A stretch of 50,193 nucleotides of DNA from Natribacillus halophilus (GCF_900100185.1 NZ_FNEN01000002.1:27538-77730); one strand, 5' to 3'. Shown: positions 9,002 to 17,528, numbered from the stretch's first letter. Translations and numbers: made by a program. Notes: generated by a model from the letters alone, not told the origin.

Positions 9002-9868
9002 GTGAACCTTTTGATTCGGCAATTACACCTTGAAGATTTACCACGATTTGAAAAAATGGATACAGGTATCGAAGATGATTACATCCTCGCCATATTTGAT
9101 CGCTTAGTCACCGGGAACCATCGACTTTATGGGTTATTTGTCGACGATCAGCTCGTAAGTACAGGCGGCTATACGGTTTTTGCCAACCGTTATGCCATGC
9201 TGGGAAGGCTCCGGAGTGACCGATCCATTCAGGGACAAAACCTTTCCACAAAGCTAATGACTTTCGTGATCGACAAAGCATTAGAGCATCCGCACATCCA
9301 GTGGGTAGGGGCGAACACACAAGAACATAATACCCCTGCGCGGCGCGTTCTTGATAAGCTCAATTTACCTTCCCAGGCCACATTGTTTAATGCCACAACC
9401 AGCAATGTGACGTCGTTAGAATCGGACAGTGAGCCCTGGCAACCGATCCATGATTTAAAAAGGAAGCGAGAATGGGTAGAGAAGACCTATATCCAATCTT
9501 CGGCGGTTTTCCCTTTGGAATGTTATTATCCCTTTCCCGCGTCTGAAGCGTTATTTACAGACGAACATTTACAAAACTGGTCTTTTTATGAAAATCACGA
9601 CCAGACTCGATTCTTCATTGCAAAGACCGATCAGAAAAAATATCATTACTTGCACGTCGTCTACCCATGGAGCGATCTATGGTCACAGAACGGCTTATGG
9701 GAAACCGTGTCCGCGGCATACCGCGCATTGAAAGAACAAACTGGGGAAGAAACCTACATATGGACCGATCTAACACGGGAAGAAGTTAATCTCCTGCCGG
9801 AAGACCATCCTTTTACGCTTCCCTCTCCCTGGATTCTCTATGGAGTGAACCGGGAAGATTCAATTTAG
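9002..9868 (+). CDS. GNAT family N-acetyltransferase
   Basis: 288 residues (or 284 from the in-frame TTG at 9014, which is better spaced from GGGAG). The N-terminal half reads as a GNAT fold: IRQLHLEDLPRFEKMD, the GLFVDDQLVSTGGY strands, LGRLRSDRSIQGQNLSTKLM as the acetyl-CoA pyrophosphate loop region (motif A, with the Q/R-x-x-G-x-x-like RSIQGQNLS), and VGANTQEHNTPARRVLDKLN. The C-terminal 150 residues form a second, less recognisable domain (EWVEKTYIQSSAVFPLECYYPFP). Substrate unknown. It precedes the cyclase gene by 44 bases in the same direction, so the two may be cotranscribed. Confidence 0.8.
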   Translation: MNLLIRQLHLEDLPRFEKMDTGIEDDYILAIFDRLVTGNHRLYGLFVDDQLVSTGGYTVFANRYAMLGRLRSDRSIQGQNLSTKLMTFVIDKALEHPHIQWVGANTQEHNTPARRVLDKLNLPSQATLFNATTSNVTSLESDSEPWQPIHDLKRKREWVEKTYIQSSAVFPLECYYPFPASEALFTDEHLQNWSFYENHDQTRFFIAKTDQKKYHYLHVVYPWSDLWSQNGLWETVSAAYRALKEQTGEETYIWTDLTREEVNLLPEDHPFTLPSPWILYGVNREDSI

Positions 9869-9915
9869 TTGTTTATCAGCCATGTAGCTTACAAAGAAGA
9901 GAAAGGAGACTAATG

Positions 9916-10602
9916 ATGGCAAAATATGTTGAAATCGGTTACCCCATTTATGAAGGCATGCCTGTGCACCCGGCACTGCCGCAAGTGAAACTGGAACCGA
10001 ATGAACGGTTGGAAAAAGGAGATTCCTGGAATGGAAGTGTACTTAGCATTTACCTTCATGCCGGTACTCACGTTGATGCACCGTGGCATCATATGCCAAA
10101 CGGGAAAGGCATTGACGACATCCCAATAGAGGACTTTATCTATCAAAGACCATTACTCATTAATGTTGAACGAGGACCTAACGAATTTATTGAAATTAAG
10201 GATTTGGAGGCTTATGGCGATGAATTAAAAGAAGCAGACATTTTATTTTTCAATACAGGTTACTGGAAATACAGGCGCGATAACTTTGACAAATACGCCG
10301 GTGATTTTCCGGCTGTATCCCCTGATGCTGCCGAATATATCCGAACAAAACTTCCAAATTGCAAAGCCGTCGCCATTGATACATTAAGCATCGAAAACCT
10401 GAACGATGCACCGAATAACAGCTTTTTTGTACATCATGCTTTTCTTAATCATGAAAAATACAGCGAACCCACGATGTTAATCTATGAAGATATCAACCCT
10501 GAACCGCTCATTGGCAAGACATTGAAGTCGGCTTTTTCAGCACCATTAAGACTTGAAGGTTATGACGCGTCCGTTGTGAATGTGATCGTGGAGGTTGAGT
10601 AG
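9916..10602 (+). CDS. Cyclase family protein (kynurenine formamidase-like metal hydrolase)
   Basis: 228-residue member of the cyclase/KynB superfamily. The metal-binding signature H-x-G-T-H-x-D-x-P-x-H is visible as HAGTHVDAPWHH near residues 51-62, and the later VAIDTLSIEN and FFVHHAFLNH segments match the second half of the active site. Relatives hydrolyse N-formylkynurenine, isatin or cyclic amides; no kyn genes are nearby, so the substrate is open. Either ATG 9913 or 9916 can start; 9916 is 7-8 bases after AAAGGAG. An imperfect AAAACC/GGTTTT hairpin at about 10610-10632 may terminate it. Confidence 0.88.
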   Translation: MAKYVEIGYPIYEGMPVHPALPQVKLEPNERLEKGDSWNGSVLSIYLHAGTHVDAPWHHMPNGKGIDDIPIEDFIYQRPLLINVERGPNEFIEIKDLEAYGDELKEADILFFNTGYWKYRRDNFDKYAGDFPAVSPDAAEYIRTKLPNCKAVAIDTLSIENLNDAPNNSFFVHHAFLNHEKYSEPTMLIYEDINPEPLIGKTLKSAFSAPLRLEGYDASVVNVIVEVE

Positions 10603-10740
10603 CGAATTGAAAACCCCCTGACCGGTTTTTACGGAACGCTCTATATCGGCTAATTTACTCATTCGTTATCGTTGGTTGGTTTGTTTGCAATGAGATAAGT
10701 ATTTGTTGTATATTTAATTTAAGGAAGCATGCACTTAAAA

Positions 10741-10772
10741 GAGACCGTGGTGCTGTTTGACCGACGGTCTCC
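10741..10772 (-). terminator. Terminator-like hairpin at end of type I toxin-like locus
   Basis: GAGACCGT pairs with ACGGTCTC across a 15-base loop. On the minus strand it is followed by TTTTAAG. It would end a minus-strand RNA that covers the small peptide at 10855-10923. Confidence 0.5.
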
Positions 10773-10821
10773 CAATAGAACGCTATCCATCAGAGATAAC
10801 CGTTCACGATTAAAGCGGAAG

Positions 10822-10870
10822 TAGTTACCCAGAGGCTAGGCTCTCAGAGGGTAGCTACTTTTTCTTTCTG
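10822..10870. terminator. Large hairpin overlapping the toxin-like 3' end
   Basis: GTAGTTACCC... pairs with ...GGGTAGCTAC, with AGAGGCTAGG/CTCTCAGAG inside the loop, followed by TTTTTCTTTCT on the plus strand. It works as a terminator for a plus-strand RNA and as a 3' structure of the minus-strand toxin-like message, which is the arrangement expected of a type I toxin/antisense RNA pair. Confidence 0.5.
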
Positions 10871-10947
10871 TCGGAATTTGATGCGATTATATACACAAGC
10901 GTAGACACAGCCACGCAAAGCAACAGAAATGGAGGAGCACCTCCCTT
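10855..10947 (-). pseudogene. Decayed holin-like (type I) toxin peptide with sequestered RBS
   Basis: On the minus strand a very strong ribosome binding site, AAGGGAGG (10947-10940), sits in a perfect GGAGG-TGCT-CCTCC hairpin. It is followed by a hydrophobic reading frame ending LLLCVAVSTLVYIIASNSDR then KKK and TAG at 10855. One short membrane helix plus a basic tail, an SD-masking hairpin and a strong 3' hairpin are the features of Bacillus type I toxins (TxpA/BsrG/Hol_Tox-like). No ATG lies at the expected distance (ATT is there instead, in another frame), so only a weak TTG at 10923 could start it. I read it as a decayed locus; family membership is inference. Confidence 0.45.
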
Positions 10948-11103
10948 CTGTCCGTCAGCAACGAACGGCCACAGACACGAAGGTTGACAGGTGAACGCTA
11001 CCCCTGAGAATCTCGTTCTATTTAAAAACTATTATACTAGGAATGATGTCATCTTTGAAGTGTAAAAGAATTTTAGGAGAAAAAGGCTAATTTTAAACTA
11101 CAG

Positions 11104-12516
11104 CTACCCCAACTTTTCTTCCTCATCTTTGGCGTCTTCTGTATCTTTATAGGTCAAATGTTTAAATTGATTGTATCGTGTGATCAAGAAGTAAATGCCT
11201 AGAATCCACCAGCCGCCAAACATTATCCATTCAGGCCCACCCAATCCGGCCGGCATACCGGGAAGATACTGAATGATAAAGAAAATGCTGAGCACCAGGG
11301 CGATCCAGCCAATGATCGGCGATCTGGCTGCTTTAAAAGGACGAGACATCTCCGGCTCCGATTTTCGCAACATGAGAAAACTAACAGCCACCATGAAAAA
11401 GGCAAGGACGATCGTAAGCCCGCCGGCCTCAACAAGCCAATCCAACATGGGCAAACCAAAAAGTGGACTGATCGTTGAAAGAATCCCAATAAACAAAATC
11501 GCATTGGACGGTGTCTTATACTTCGGGTGCACCTTGCCAAACCAAGCCGGAAGCATCTTCGTATTGGCCATGGCAAACATAATGCGACTACCACCAATAA
11601 TGAAAGCGTTCCAACTCGTCATGATCCCCGCAATCCCGCCGAGAACGAGAATATTTCCAAACAGATCAGAACCATACAAAGCCGCCATCGCATCCGCCGT
11701 AGGCAGGACCGATGCCTCTGTGCCCGCCGGATCAAGTCCAAATCCAACGGCGTAAATGACGCCTAGATAAAAGATAACGGCACAAAGTACAGAAACGATC
11801 AAAACTCTCCCAATTGATCGTGGTTTTATATTCATTTCCCCTGCTGCCTGTGGTATAACGTCAAAACCGACGAACATAAATGGTGTGGCAATGACAACGG
11901 CCAAAATACCGGCAGTACCGCCTGTCAACAATGGTTCCGCGTTAGCTAGACTTCCGCTCGCGGCAGAGCCGAATATCAACATCAGTCCGACGATCATAAT
12001 CATGAGTGTCAATAACAACTGAACAAAAGAAGCAAATTTTACGCCAATGTAATTAATGAAAGCCACGAAAATAGAACCTGCCATACCGACGAGGACCCAT
12101 GTGAAATAGACGTCATAACCGGTAACCGTATACATATAACCTACTGTATAATTTGGGAACATGAATTCCAACACATTGGGCAGGGCTACGGCTTCAAAAG
12201 CAACGACCGATACATAACCGAGCACAATCGCCCACGAAGCAATAAATGAACTTTTCGGCCCAATTCCCCGTAATGTGTAGGAAAGTTCACCACCCACTTT
12301 CGGTATCGCCGCGGCCAATTCCGAATAAGTCAGTCCCACGAAAACAACTAGAATACCACCGATACAGAATGCGATCATGGCGCCAATGGCGCCGGCGTCC
12401 AGCACCCATCCACCGGCAAGGACGACCCACCCCCAACCGATCATGGCGCCAAATGCTAAAACAAGCGCGTCCGTGCGATTTAACACTTTTTTCAGTTGTG
12501 TATTTTCTGATTGCAT
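11104..12516 (-). CDS. APC-superfamily amino acid/polyamine permease
   Basis: 470-residue integral membrane transporter. About twelve hydrophobic segments are visible, and the N-terminal ALVLAFGAMIGWGWVVLAGG is the APC TM1 helix with its unwound GAMIGWGW glycine motif. It lies 31 bases downstream of the class III aminotransferase gene in the same direction, so the two form an operon. The likely job is uptake of the amine or amino acid that the aminotransferase deaminates. Substrate not readable. Start ATG at 12516 has AAAGGGG about 11 bases upstream. The C-terminus is short and charged (DTEDAKDEEEKLG). Confidence 0.9.
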   Translation of the reverse strand: MQSENTQLKKVLNRTDALVLAFGAMIGWGWVVLAGGWVLDAGAIGAMIAFCIGGILVVFVGLTYSELAAAIPKVGGELSYTLRGIGPKSSFIASWAIVLGYVSVVAFEAVALPNVLEFMFPNYTVGYMYTVTGYDVYFTWVLVGMAGSIFVAFINYIGVKFASFVQLLLTLMIMIVGLMLIFGSAASGSLANAEPLLTGGTAGILAVVIATPFMFVGFDVIPQAAGEMNIKPRSIGRVLIVSVLCAVIFYLGVIYAVGFGLDPAGTEASVLPTADAMAALYGSDLFGNILVLGGIAGIMTSWNAFIIGGSRIMFAMANTKMLPAWFGKVHPKYKTPSNAILFIGILSTISPLFGLPMLDWLVEAGGLTIVLAFFMVAVSFLMLRKSEPEMSRPFKAARSPIIGWIALVLSIFFIIQYLPGMPAGLGGPEWIMFGGWWILGIYFLITRYNQFKHLTYKDTEDAKDEEEKLG

Positions 12517-12547
12517 ATGCTTCTTCCCCTTTCATGAGTATTGGAGA

Positions 12548-13894
12548 CTAAACTAATATCGCCTCCCTTACTTCGGTAATCGCATCATGTAATCTTTCAA
12601 CAATATCGTTCACCTGCGCTTCATTAATGGTAAGCGGTGGAGCGAAGCAAATGATGTCTGTACCGCCAAATGTGACAGAACGACAGATGACCCCACGTTC
12701 ATGAAGGGCATCGATCACTTTTGGCGCTGCATTGACTTCAGATGAAAAACGTTCGTTTGTTTCTGGATTTTTGACAATTTCAACCGCGCCGAGAAGTCCG
12801 AGTGTGCGTACATCACCCACAATATCAATGTCTTCTTTGATTTTTTGGAATCCTTTGAGCAATACTTTACACATAGCCTGTGAATTTTGGACGAGCTGTT
12901 CATTTTCAATAATCTCGATATTTTTCAATGCGACGGCCGCGGCAGTTGGATGACCGCTATATGTGAAGCCATGAAACAACGTACCGGTGGAGCGTTCCTT
13001 TAGTACCTGATGAATGCTATCCGACACAACGACGCCTCCGAGCGGTATATAACCGCTTGTGACACCTTTGGCAAAGGTCATCATATCAGGTGTGACTTGC
13101 CAATGTTCCAGGCCAAACATTTTGCCTGTACGTCCGAATCCGGTGATCACTTCATCGGCGATGAACAAAATCCCGTATTCATCGCAAAGCTTGCGCACTT
13201 CCTGAAAATAATCCCGGGGAGGGATAATCACACCGCCAGCCCCCTGAACCGGTTCGGCTAAAAACGCGGCGATCGTCTCTGGACCTTCACGCTCGATCAT
13301 GTCGCGAATCGAAGCAACGGCCTCACTTGTACTTATTTCATAGGGTGTTTCTACGTGCACAAAGTTGGAAACATGCAGGCCGCCCATCTCCCTAAATTCC
13401 GAAATCCCTGTAGCGTTCGTTGAAGCGGCAGCCACCCCATGATACGCTTTTTTACGGGCAATAAACTTATGCCGCTTCGGCTCCCCCTTTAATTTCCAAT
13501 AGTGATGCGCCAATTTGAACGCGGAATCATTCGATTCCGACCCTCCGGATGTAAAAAACACTGCGTTTAAATCATCGGGAGCGATTTCTGCAATTTTTTC
13601 GGCTAAAAGAATCGCTGGTTCATGGCTAAAGGTTGAAAAAGCAGAACTAAATGCCAATTTTGACATTTGTTCTTGCGCAGCATAGGCGAGCTCTTTTCGC
13701 CCATGTCCAACATTCACATTCCAAAGGGAAGAAATCGCATCAATAAATGTCTTTCCATCAACATCTTTTAAATAAATGCCCTCGCCTTCAGCGATTACAC
13801 TTTTAGCGCCTTGCTCTTGCTGCTGCTTGATCGGTGATGTCGGATGAATAAAATGCTTCTTATCCAGATCGATTAGATTATTTTTGTTGTTCAT
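12548..13894 (-). CDS. Class III aminotransferase (omega-amino acid/amine:pyruvate type)
   Basis: 448-residue PLP enzyme. Landmarks are SSLWNVNVGHGRKEL, FFTSGGSESNDSAFKLA (phosphate and carboxylate contacts), KKAYHG, the PLP aspartate in FIADEVITGFGRTG and the Schiff-base lysine in MTFAKGVTSGYIPLGG. This pattern is that of aspartate-aminotransferase-superfamily class III enzymes acting on omega amino groups (beta-alanine, GABA, taurine, polyamines). Start set at 13894 (MNNKNN), where GGAGGG is 6 bases upstream; an 18-codon upstream extension has no ribosome binding site. First gene of an operon with the APC permease. Confidence 0.9.
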   Translation of the reverse strand: MNNKNNLIDLDKKHFIHPTSPIKQQQEQGAKSVIAEGEGIYLKDVDGKTFIDAISSLWNVNVGHGRKELAYAAQEQMSKLAFSSAFSTFSHEPAILLAEKIAEIAPDDLNAVFFTSGGSESNDSAFKLAHHYWKLKGEPKRHKFIARKKAYHGVAAASTNATGISEFREMGGLHVSNFVHVETPYEISTSEAVASIRDMIEREGPETIAAFLAEPVQGAGGVIIPPRDYFQEVRKLCDEYGILFIADEVITGFGRTGKMFGLEHWQVTPDMMTFAKGVTSGYIPLGGVVVSDSIHQVLKERSTGTLFHGFTYSGHPTAAAVALKNIEIIENEQLVQNSQAMCKVLLKGFQKIKEDIDIVGDVRTLGLLGAVEIVKNPETNERFSSEVNAAPKVIDALHERGVICRSVTFGGTDIICFAPPLTINEAQVNDIVERLHDAITEVREAILV

Positions 13895-13998
13895 TGCTGT
13901 CCCTCCGTTCTTATTATCATTTCCATTATAAACCATATGATGATTCATTGCATTTTTAAGAAACCGTTTTCATTTTTTCGACAACGCCTTGGGTAAAT

Positions 13999-14028
13999 GA
14001 AAAAGGAGCTGCTCAGCGGCTCCTTCTT
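13999..14028. terminator. Terminator after the small membrane protein gene
   Basis: AAGGAGC pairs with GCTCCTT; the minus strand continues TTTTTC and the plus strand CTTTT, so it can act in both directions. Confidence 0.7.
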
Positions 14029-14071
14029 TTATGTCTAATATTGTTATTTCAGGTTCCCCCTCTTGCCCATT

Positions 14072-14473
14072 TCACATCATATCCATAGGATCCAAATGAT
14101 TTAAAGATGAAGTCGCGATGCTTTCCCCAAATACATAGAAAATGACCGCTATCAGAACAAGAACGATCAGCGCCCCATAAAATGTACCCAGACCACCTTT
14201 AGAATCTTTTAAGAACAAATGCACCGTATATAGAATGGCAACGTTAAAGGCGGCAAAGGCCAGCAACAGAAAACTTAAGGTCATAGAAAAAACATTCAAC
14301 ATGGCTAATACTAATGAAAGAATTAGCATAGCAAGCGGTATAACCATCATTGAACCATATGATGCGATCGCCTGTTGAATCGAGACCGGTGATTTTCCGA
14401 TCTTGGCAACGACAAATATCGCCCCAATAATTAAAGCGTTAAAAATCAATATATAAAAAAATGGTGAAACCAC
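14072..14473 (-). pseudogene. Four-helix membrane protein (Yip1-like), probably 5'-truncated
   Basis: 133 codons encode four hydrophobic helices: FYILIFNALIIGAIFVVA, MMVIPLAMLILSLVLAML, LSFLLLAFAAFNVAILYTV and FYGALIVLVLIAVIFYVFG. The pattern recalls the C-terminal membrane part of Yip1/DUF1189-like bacillar proteins, without a firm match. The only start is a GTG at 14473 with no ribosome binding site, and an in-frame TGA lies three codons before it. A longer ancestor has therefore probably lost its 5' end. If it is a real short gene, I cannot name its function. Confidence 0.45.
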
Positions 14474-14569
14474 CGGCTTAATTCACTGATTATATTATCA
14501 CGTTAAGAATTTTTTGCTATTTATTTGCAGGATTTTCATTTCTTTAAACAAGCCATTCCATCGCCAAAT

Positions 14570-14683
14570 TTAAAAGGAGCTGTAAATCACAATGTCATTA
14601 GACAGTCCTACCTCTTGCAATGGCGCTGTTTCATCGGTAAGAAAGCGCTCCCATATTTGTTTTGAACCAACCGTTTTTGCCAT
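14570..14683 (-). CDS. 37-residue ORF with strong RBS, probable N-terminal remnant
   Basis: ATG at 14683 is preceded by GGGGAGG with 8-base spacing and reads MAKTVGSKQIWERFLTDETA..., ending IVIYSSF at a TAA. SKQIWERFLT resembles the N-terminus of isochorismatase-family N-carbamoylsarcosine amidohydrolases, so this may be the translated stump of a deleted gene. That resemblance is from memory and weak. It sits between CutC and the four-helix protein, where the remaining sequence is non-coding. Confidence 0.35.
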   Translation of the reverse strand: MAKTVGSKQIWERFLTDETAPLQEVGLSNDIVIYSSF

Positions 14684-14777
14684 TTATTTTGCCTCCCCAA
14701 AGTATTTTGCATTTTGTCAAAGGCGCTCGGATGGTCATTCTCTATCTACTAAAAATATACCACATTAATTGTTTTAT

Positions 14778-15464
14778 TTAACCATCTATTCGCTTTACCC
14801 ACTGTACCTTCTCGTTATCAAAGCCTTTGGAGAAGTCTCCGTCTATTTGCAAACCGGAGCCGAAATGGTATTGATCGGCACCAACTGTGTTTTTTACGAG
14901 TTTCATATTATCTACCGTCAATCCCCCACCTGGAAGTATTTTCGGACCTTCTGTTTGCTCGGCTACTTTTACTAATTGTTGCAACTTTTCTTTTCCAACC
15001 ACACAATTTGCTTCACCGCCGGACGTTAGAATACGTTGAACGTTTTTAAATGCGGATAACATTTTATATGCTTCGTCCAAAGAAGGGGCTTCATCAAATG
15101 CTCGATGGACGGTTATATCTAAGTGATCAGATATGTTGATAATGTTATCTAAGGCTGCCAAATTAATCGTTTTATCTTGGTTTAACGCGCCAAATACAAT
15201 CCCGTTTCCTCCAAGTTCAACAACATTTCGAATATCCTCGTACATCGTTTCCAGCTCACTATTACTATATGCATAATGATAGCTATGCGGTCGAATCATT
15301 ATTTGCACGGGGATCGATACACTTTGCAGTACATGCTTGATCGTCCCATAACTTGGCGTGAGACCACCTTCTTTCATTCCCGATACTAACTCCAACCTGT
15401 CAATACCTATCTGTTCCGCTCTCATTGCTTCTTCCGGTGTTTGGACGATAGCTTCAATGTACAT
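14778..15464 (-). CDS. cutC: CutC family protein (copper homeostasis)
   Basis: 228-residue cytosolic TIM-barrel protein of the CutC family. Recognisable blocks are IEAIVQTPEEAMRAEQIG, DRLELVSGMKEGGLTPSYG, IPVQIMIRPH, GIVFGALNQD, LDITVHRAFDEAP, ILTSGGEANC and ILPGGGLTVDN. The family was named for copper tolerance in E. coli, but its biochemical role is unsettled. The ATG at 15464 (MYIEAIV) has AAAGGTG 6 bases upstream and is the family's usual start; the longer frame to 15509 adds 15 residues without a ribosome binding site. No copper genes are adjacent. Confidence 0.92.
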   Translation of the reverse strand: MYIEAIVQTPEEAMRAEQIGIDRLELVSGMKEGGLTPSYGTIKHVLQSVSIPVQIMIRPHSYHYAYSNSELETMYEDIRNVVELGGNGIVFGALNQDKTINLAALDNIINISDHLDITVHRAFDEAPSLDEAYKMLSAFKNVQRILTSGGEANCVVGKEKLQQLVKVAEQTEGPKILPGGGLTVDNMKLVKNTVGADQYHFGSGLQIDGDFSKGFDNEKVQWVKRIDG

Positions 15465-15559
15465 GGGATCACCTTTTCTAAATAATGTTCCTAGCAAGAA
15501 CCGCACCAAGTCTCACTTTTGGAGTGTCGAACGACGTTTTCATACCATTTCTATCATGA

Positions 15560-15613
15560 AAAAGCCCTCGCGTTATGTTTGGTATGGGATCTACCATTTA
15601 AGCGAGGGCTTGA
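15560..15613 (-). terminator. Terminator of nucleotidyltransferase gene
   Basis: AAGCCCTCGC pairs with GCGAGGGCTT (10 bp) over a 30-base loop and ends in TTTTTC on the minus strand. The left arm overlaps the last codons of the gene. Confidence 0.7.
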
Positions 15614-15921
15614 TCTCGTTTGTAAATAATTTGACCTGTTTTCTTAATTTCTTCTAAAAATCCACTTCGTTTATCTTTTTTTTCCAATATAATGGGCTCC
15701 ATTCGTACATCAATGTTCCACGTTAAATGAAAAAGTCTTGCTGATGACTCCAGAAAATCTCCTTCTATTTCATCCACAATAACCGCTACGTCGATATCAC
15801 TATCCGTGCGAGCTGTACCATTCGCATAAGAGCCAAACAAAACAACCATGTCAACCGAAAATTCCTCGGCCACCAACTCTGCATACTGCTTGACTATTTG
15901 TTCAATTTTTCCGTGATCCAT
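15598..15921 (-). CDS. Nucleotidyltransferase domain protein (MNT type)
   Basis: 107-residue minimal nucleotidyltransferase. The polymerase-beta-like motif is clear: VVLFGSYANGTARTDSDIDV, with GS followed at the right distance by D-x-D. Proteins of this size pair with HEPN toxins as antitoxins (MNT-HEPN) and AMPylate the partner. No HEPN gene is adjacent: upstream lies an epsN remnant and downstream is CutC. It is either an orphan antitoxin or acts alone. The ATG at 15921 is preceded by AAAGGAG. Confidence 0.8.
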   Translation of the reverse strand: MDHGKIEQIVKQYAELVAEEFSVDMVVLFGSYANGTARTDSDIDVAVIVDEIEGDFLESSARLFHLTWNIDVRMEPIILEKKDKRSGFLEEIKKTGQIIYKRDQALA

Positions 15922-15954
15922 TCAAACAACTCCTTTGACTTTGAATACATCCTT

Positions 15955-16075
15955 TAATGCCAAAATCGCTGCCGCTACGGAGCTAATCACCGAGGAATCA
16001 GTCACCCCGGTATACGCTACCTACTCTTTTTTAAATGTATTCATTATTGCCGTGCGGTGCGATTCAGTTTAAAAA
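15955..16075 (-). pseudogene. epsN: epsN remnant 1 (5' part)
   Basis: Non-coding DNA that aligns with codons of the epsN N-terminus in the full copy at 29445-29565: shared blocks are AATGCCAAA, TCGC(T/A)GCCG, CGGAGCT, TATACGC, ACTCTTTTT, AAATG and GCGATTCAG/GCGATCCAG. It is riddled with substitutions and indels and has no open frame. Same strand as the eps operon. It is the outermost of six such remnants. Confidence 0.7.
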
Positions 16076-16079
16076 GCCT

Positions 16080-16323
16080 CTTGGTCAAATTAAAAAATTC
16101 GTTCAATTACTATTTATATTATATTCATTCATCGGGTCCGTGGTCATCCTATACATCGCCACAGCCAAGCACTGAGGGACATATTCCGCGTGTCGGTCTC
16201 GTAATCAAATAAACACCGATTGGATACCTTGAGACATACTGGAACTGGCCACAGACATAAGAGAGGAACGAACTACAAAGAGTCATCACAATGTTAAGTG
16301 ACTCGCTACCTAGGGAGGATTTT
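16080..16323. other. Non-coding stretch with faint similarity to 10.9-11.0 kb
   Basis: No gene seen. CTGGCCACAGACA and a nearby CGCTACC resemble words in the structured region at 10975-11005, so this may be another worn copy of that RNA-like element. Similarity is short and could be chance. Confidence 0.25.
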
Positions 16324-16348
16324 GAGGAATGTTAGAACAAACATCCTC
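16324..16348 (-). terminator. Weak terminator hairpin after the pRiA4b ORF-3 gene
   Basis: GAGGATGTT pairs with AACATTCCTC (one bulge) immediately after the stop codon; no long T-run follows. Confidence 0.35.
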
Positions 16349-17435
16349 ACACCATGTTTTTAAACGACCAATTAATTTTCTCTATATCCACATCCTTATA
16401 CCCTTGAAACCGCCCCCATCTTAACATTTCCGTGTGATCAGGGTGGTGTTCGTCCGCCATAATGTTCAAAAACTCTTCATAACCGCCTTCTCCGCCAACA
16501 TCCTCGGGCGGCGCGTTGCCATACGCTTCAAGACAGACCGGATAATTTTTATCGAAATCATCCATCATTTCTTCGACTTCAATCTTATGCACCCAATCAT
16601 CCCCGAAGTCATGGAGATACTTCATCATCGCGGGGAGGTACTCGGAAAGCTTTATGCCAAATTCAAGTTTCGTTGGGATATCTCTTTCGAACTCGAGAGA
16701 CTCTTCATCAGGAACAAGATTTACGATAGGTTGGAGACCTTCTTTGTCGGAAGCAAAAATATAATATTCATGCAAATGGCTATTTTGCCAGTAAAAAGCC
16801 TCTTGTATCACCCTGTGCAATTGATCGAATGTCATGTGAACGGGAACGATGATTTTACGCCAAACTTCAAAATTTCCGAGTTCAAGGGTTACCTTTAACA
16901 GCGCCGCTTTACAACTAATGACCGGCTCCTGAACGAATGCTTGCAAGTCCCGATACATTTCCTTATTGGGATGAATATAGCCACTGTTACCGTCAGTGAC
17001 CATAAGACGGCTGACGCGCATACCTGCATCCGTTTGATACAAGGAATGATTATGCAGCAAATCAGCAAAAATTTGAACGTTCTCACTGGCCTTGTTCAAC
17101 CTCGCTACCGTTTTTCGGTTCTTCGTTTTAGTAAAAATAATGCTTCCAGCCGTATGCAAGTATTGCTCAATGACGTCGTCTTTCATCCCCTCTTCTCGGA
17201 ACGTTTGCTGAATGGCGCGAACAATCAGCTCGTCCAGCTTTTGAAAATCCTTTGCCCTAAGCCCATATAAAACGACGGCATATCGATTGTTGTCGTTGAC
17301 AAGAACAACAGCTATCTTCCGCTTGATCGTGATCACATTGGCATGCCAGGAAAACAGAGGTGCTTCCTGCTCCACGTCTGTAGCCGGTTTTCTCTTTACT
17401 TCGTTTAAGAGCTTTTGCGTACATTGGATTAGCAT
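16347..17435 (-). CDS. pRiA4b ORF-3-like protein with N-terminal DUF6933-type domain
   Basis: 362 residues in two parts. The N-terminal ~160 residues (MLIQCTQKLLNEVK, PLFSWHANVITIKRKIAVVLVN, NRYAVVLYG) look like the DUF6933 domain. The C-terminal half is a plasmid pRiA4b ORF-3-like domain: LKVTLELGNFEVWRKIIVPV, TFDQLHRVIQEAFYWQNSHLH, YLHDFGDDWVHKIEVE and YPVCLEAYGNAPPEDVGGEGG. Both are uncharacterised but common in mobile DNA. The ATG at 17435 has AAGGAG with 8-base spacing; an upstream open extension to 17519 only translates the TTTATCAG repeats and should be discarded. Confidence 0.82.
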   Translation of the reverse strand: MLIQCTQKLLNEVKRKPATDVEQEAPLFSWHANVITIKRKIAVVLVNDNNRYAVVLYGLRAKDFQKLDELIVRAIQQTFREEGMKDDVIEQYLHTAGSIIFTKTKNRKTVARLNKASENVQIFADLLHNHSLYQTDAGMRVSRLMVTDGNSGYIHPNKEMYRDLQAFVQEPVISCKAALLKVTLELGNFEVWRKIIVPVHMTFDQLHRVIQEAFYWQNSHLHEYYIFASDKEGLQPIVNLVPDEESLEFERDIPTKLEFGIKLSEYLPAMMKYLHDFGDDWVHKIEVEEMMDDFDKNYPVCLEAYGNAPPEDVGGEGGYEEFLNIMADEHHPDHTEMLRWGRFQGYKDVDIEKINWSFKNMV

Positions 17436-17486
17436 TGGGGGAACTCCTTCTAACGATATAGTTGTAAGTATTTTAACACAGTGTGG

Positions 17487-17528
17487 TTTATCAGCCGAAA
17501 ATGTCATTTTATCAGCCATCCGGAATTC
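17487..17528. repeat. Two-copy 21-bp-phased TTTATCAG array
   Basis: TTTATCAG starts at 17487 and 17508, exactly 21 bases apart, and in both copies is followed by CC. It lies 50-90 bases upstream of the pRiA4b ORF-3 gene start, the promoter region of that gene. Confidence 0.65.

Larger units (their letters stand above)
10603..11103. other. 500-bp intergenic region with RNA-like structure
   Basis: Apart from the hairpins and small hydrophobic frame described separately, I see no gene. GCGTAG near 10901 and CGCTAC near 10995 could pair and enclose the masked ribosome binding site, suggesting one folded transcript from the minus strand. Confidence 0.4.

Noticed and set aside
10880-11030. Remnant of an IS110-type element with non-coding ends
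   Set aside because: Considered because of the structured non-coding DNA, but no transposase fragment or terminal signature is visible; the type I toxin reading explains the hairpins better.
17435-17519. N-terminal extension of the pRiA4b ORF-3 protein
   Set aside because: It merely translates the TTTATCAG repeats; a well-spaced AAGGAG supports the ATG at 17435.
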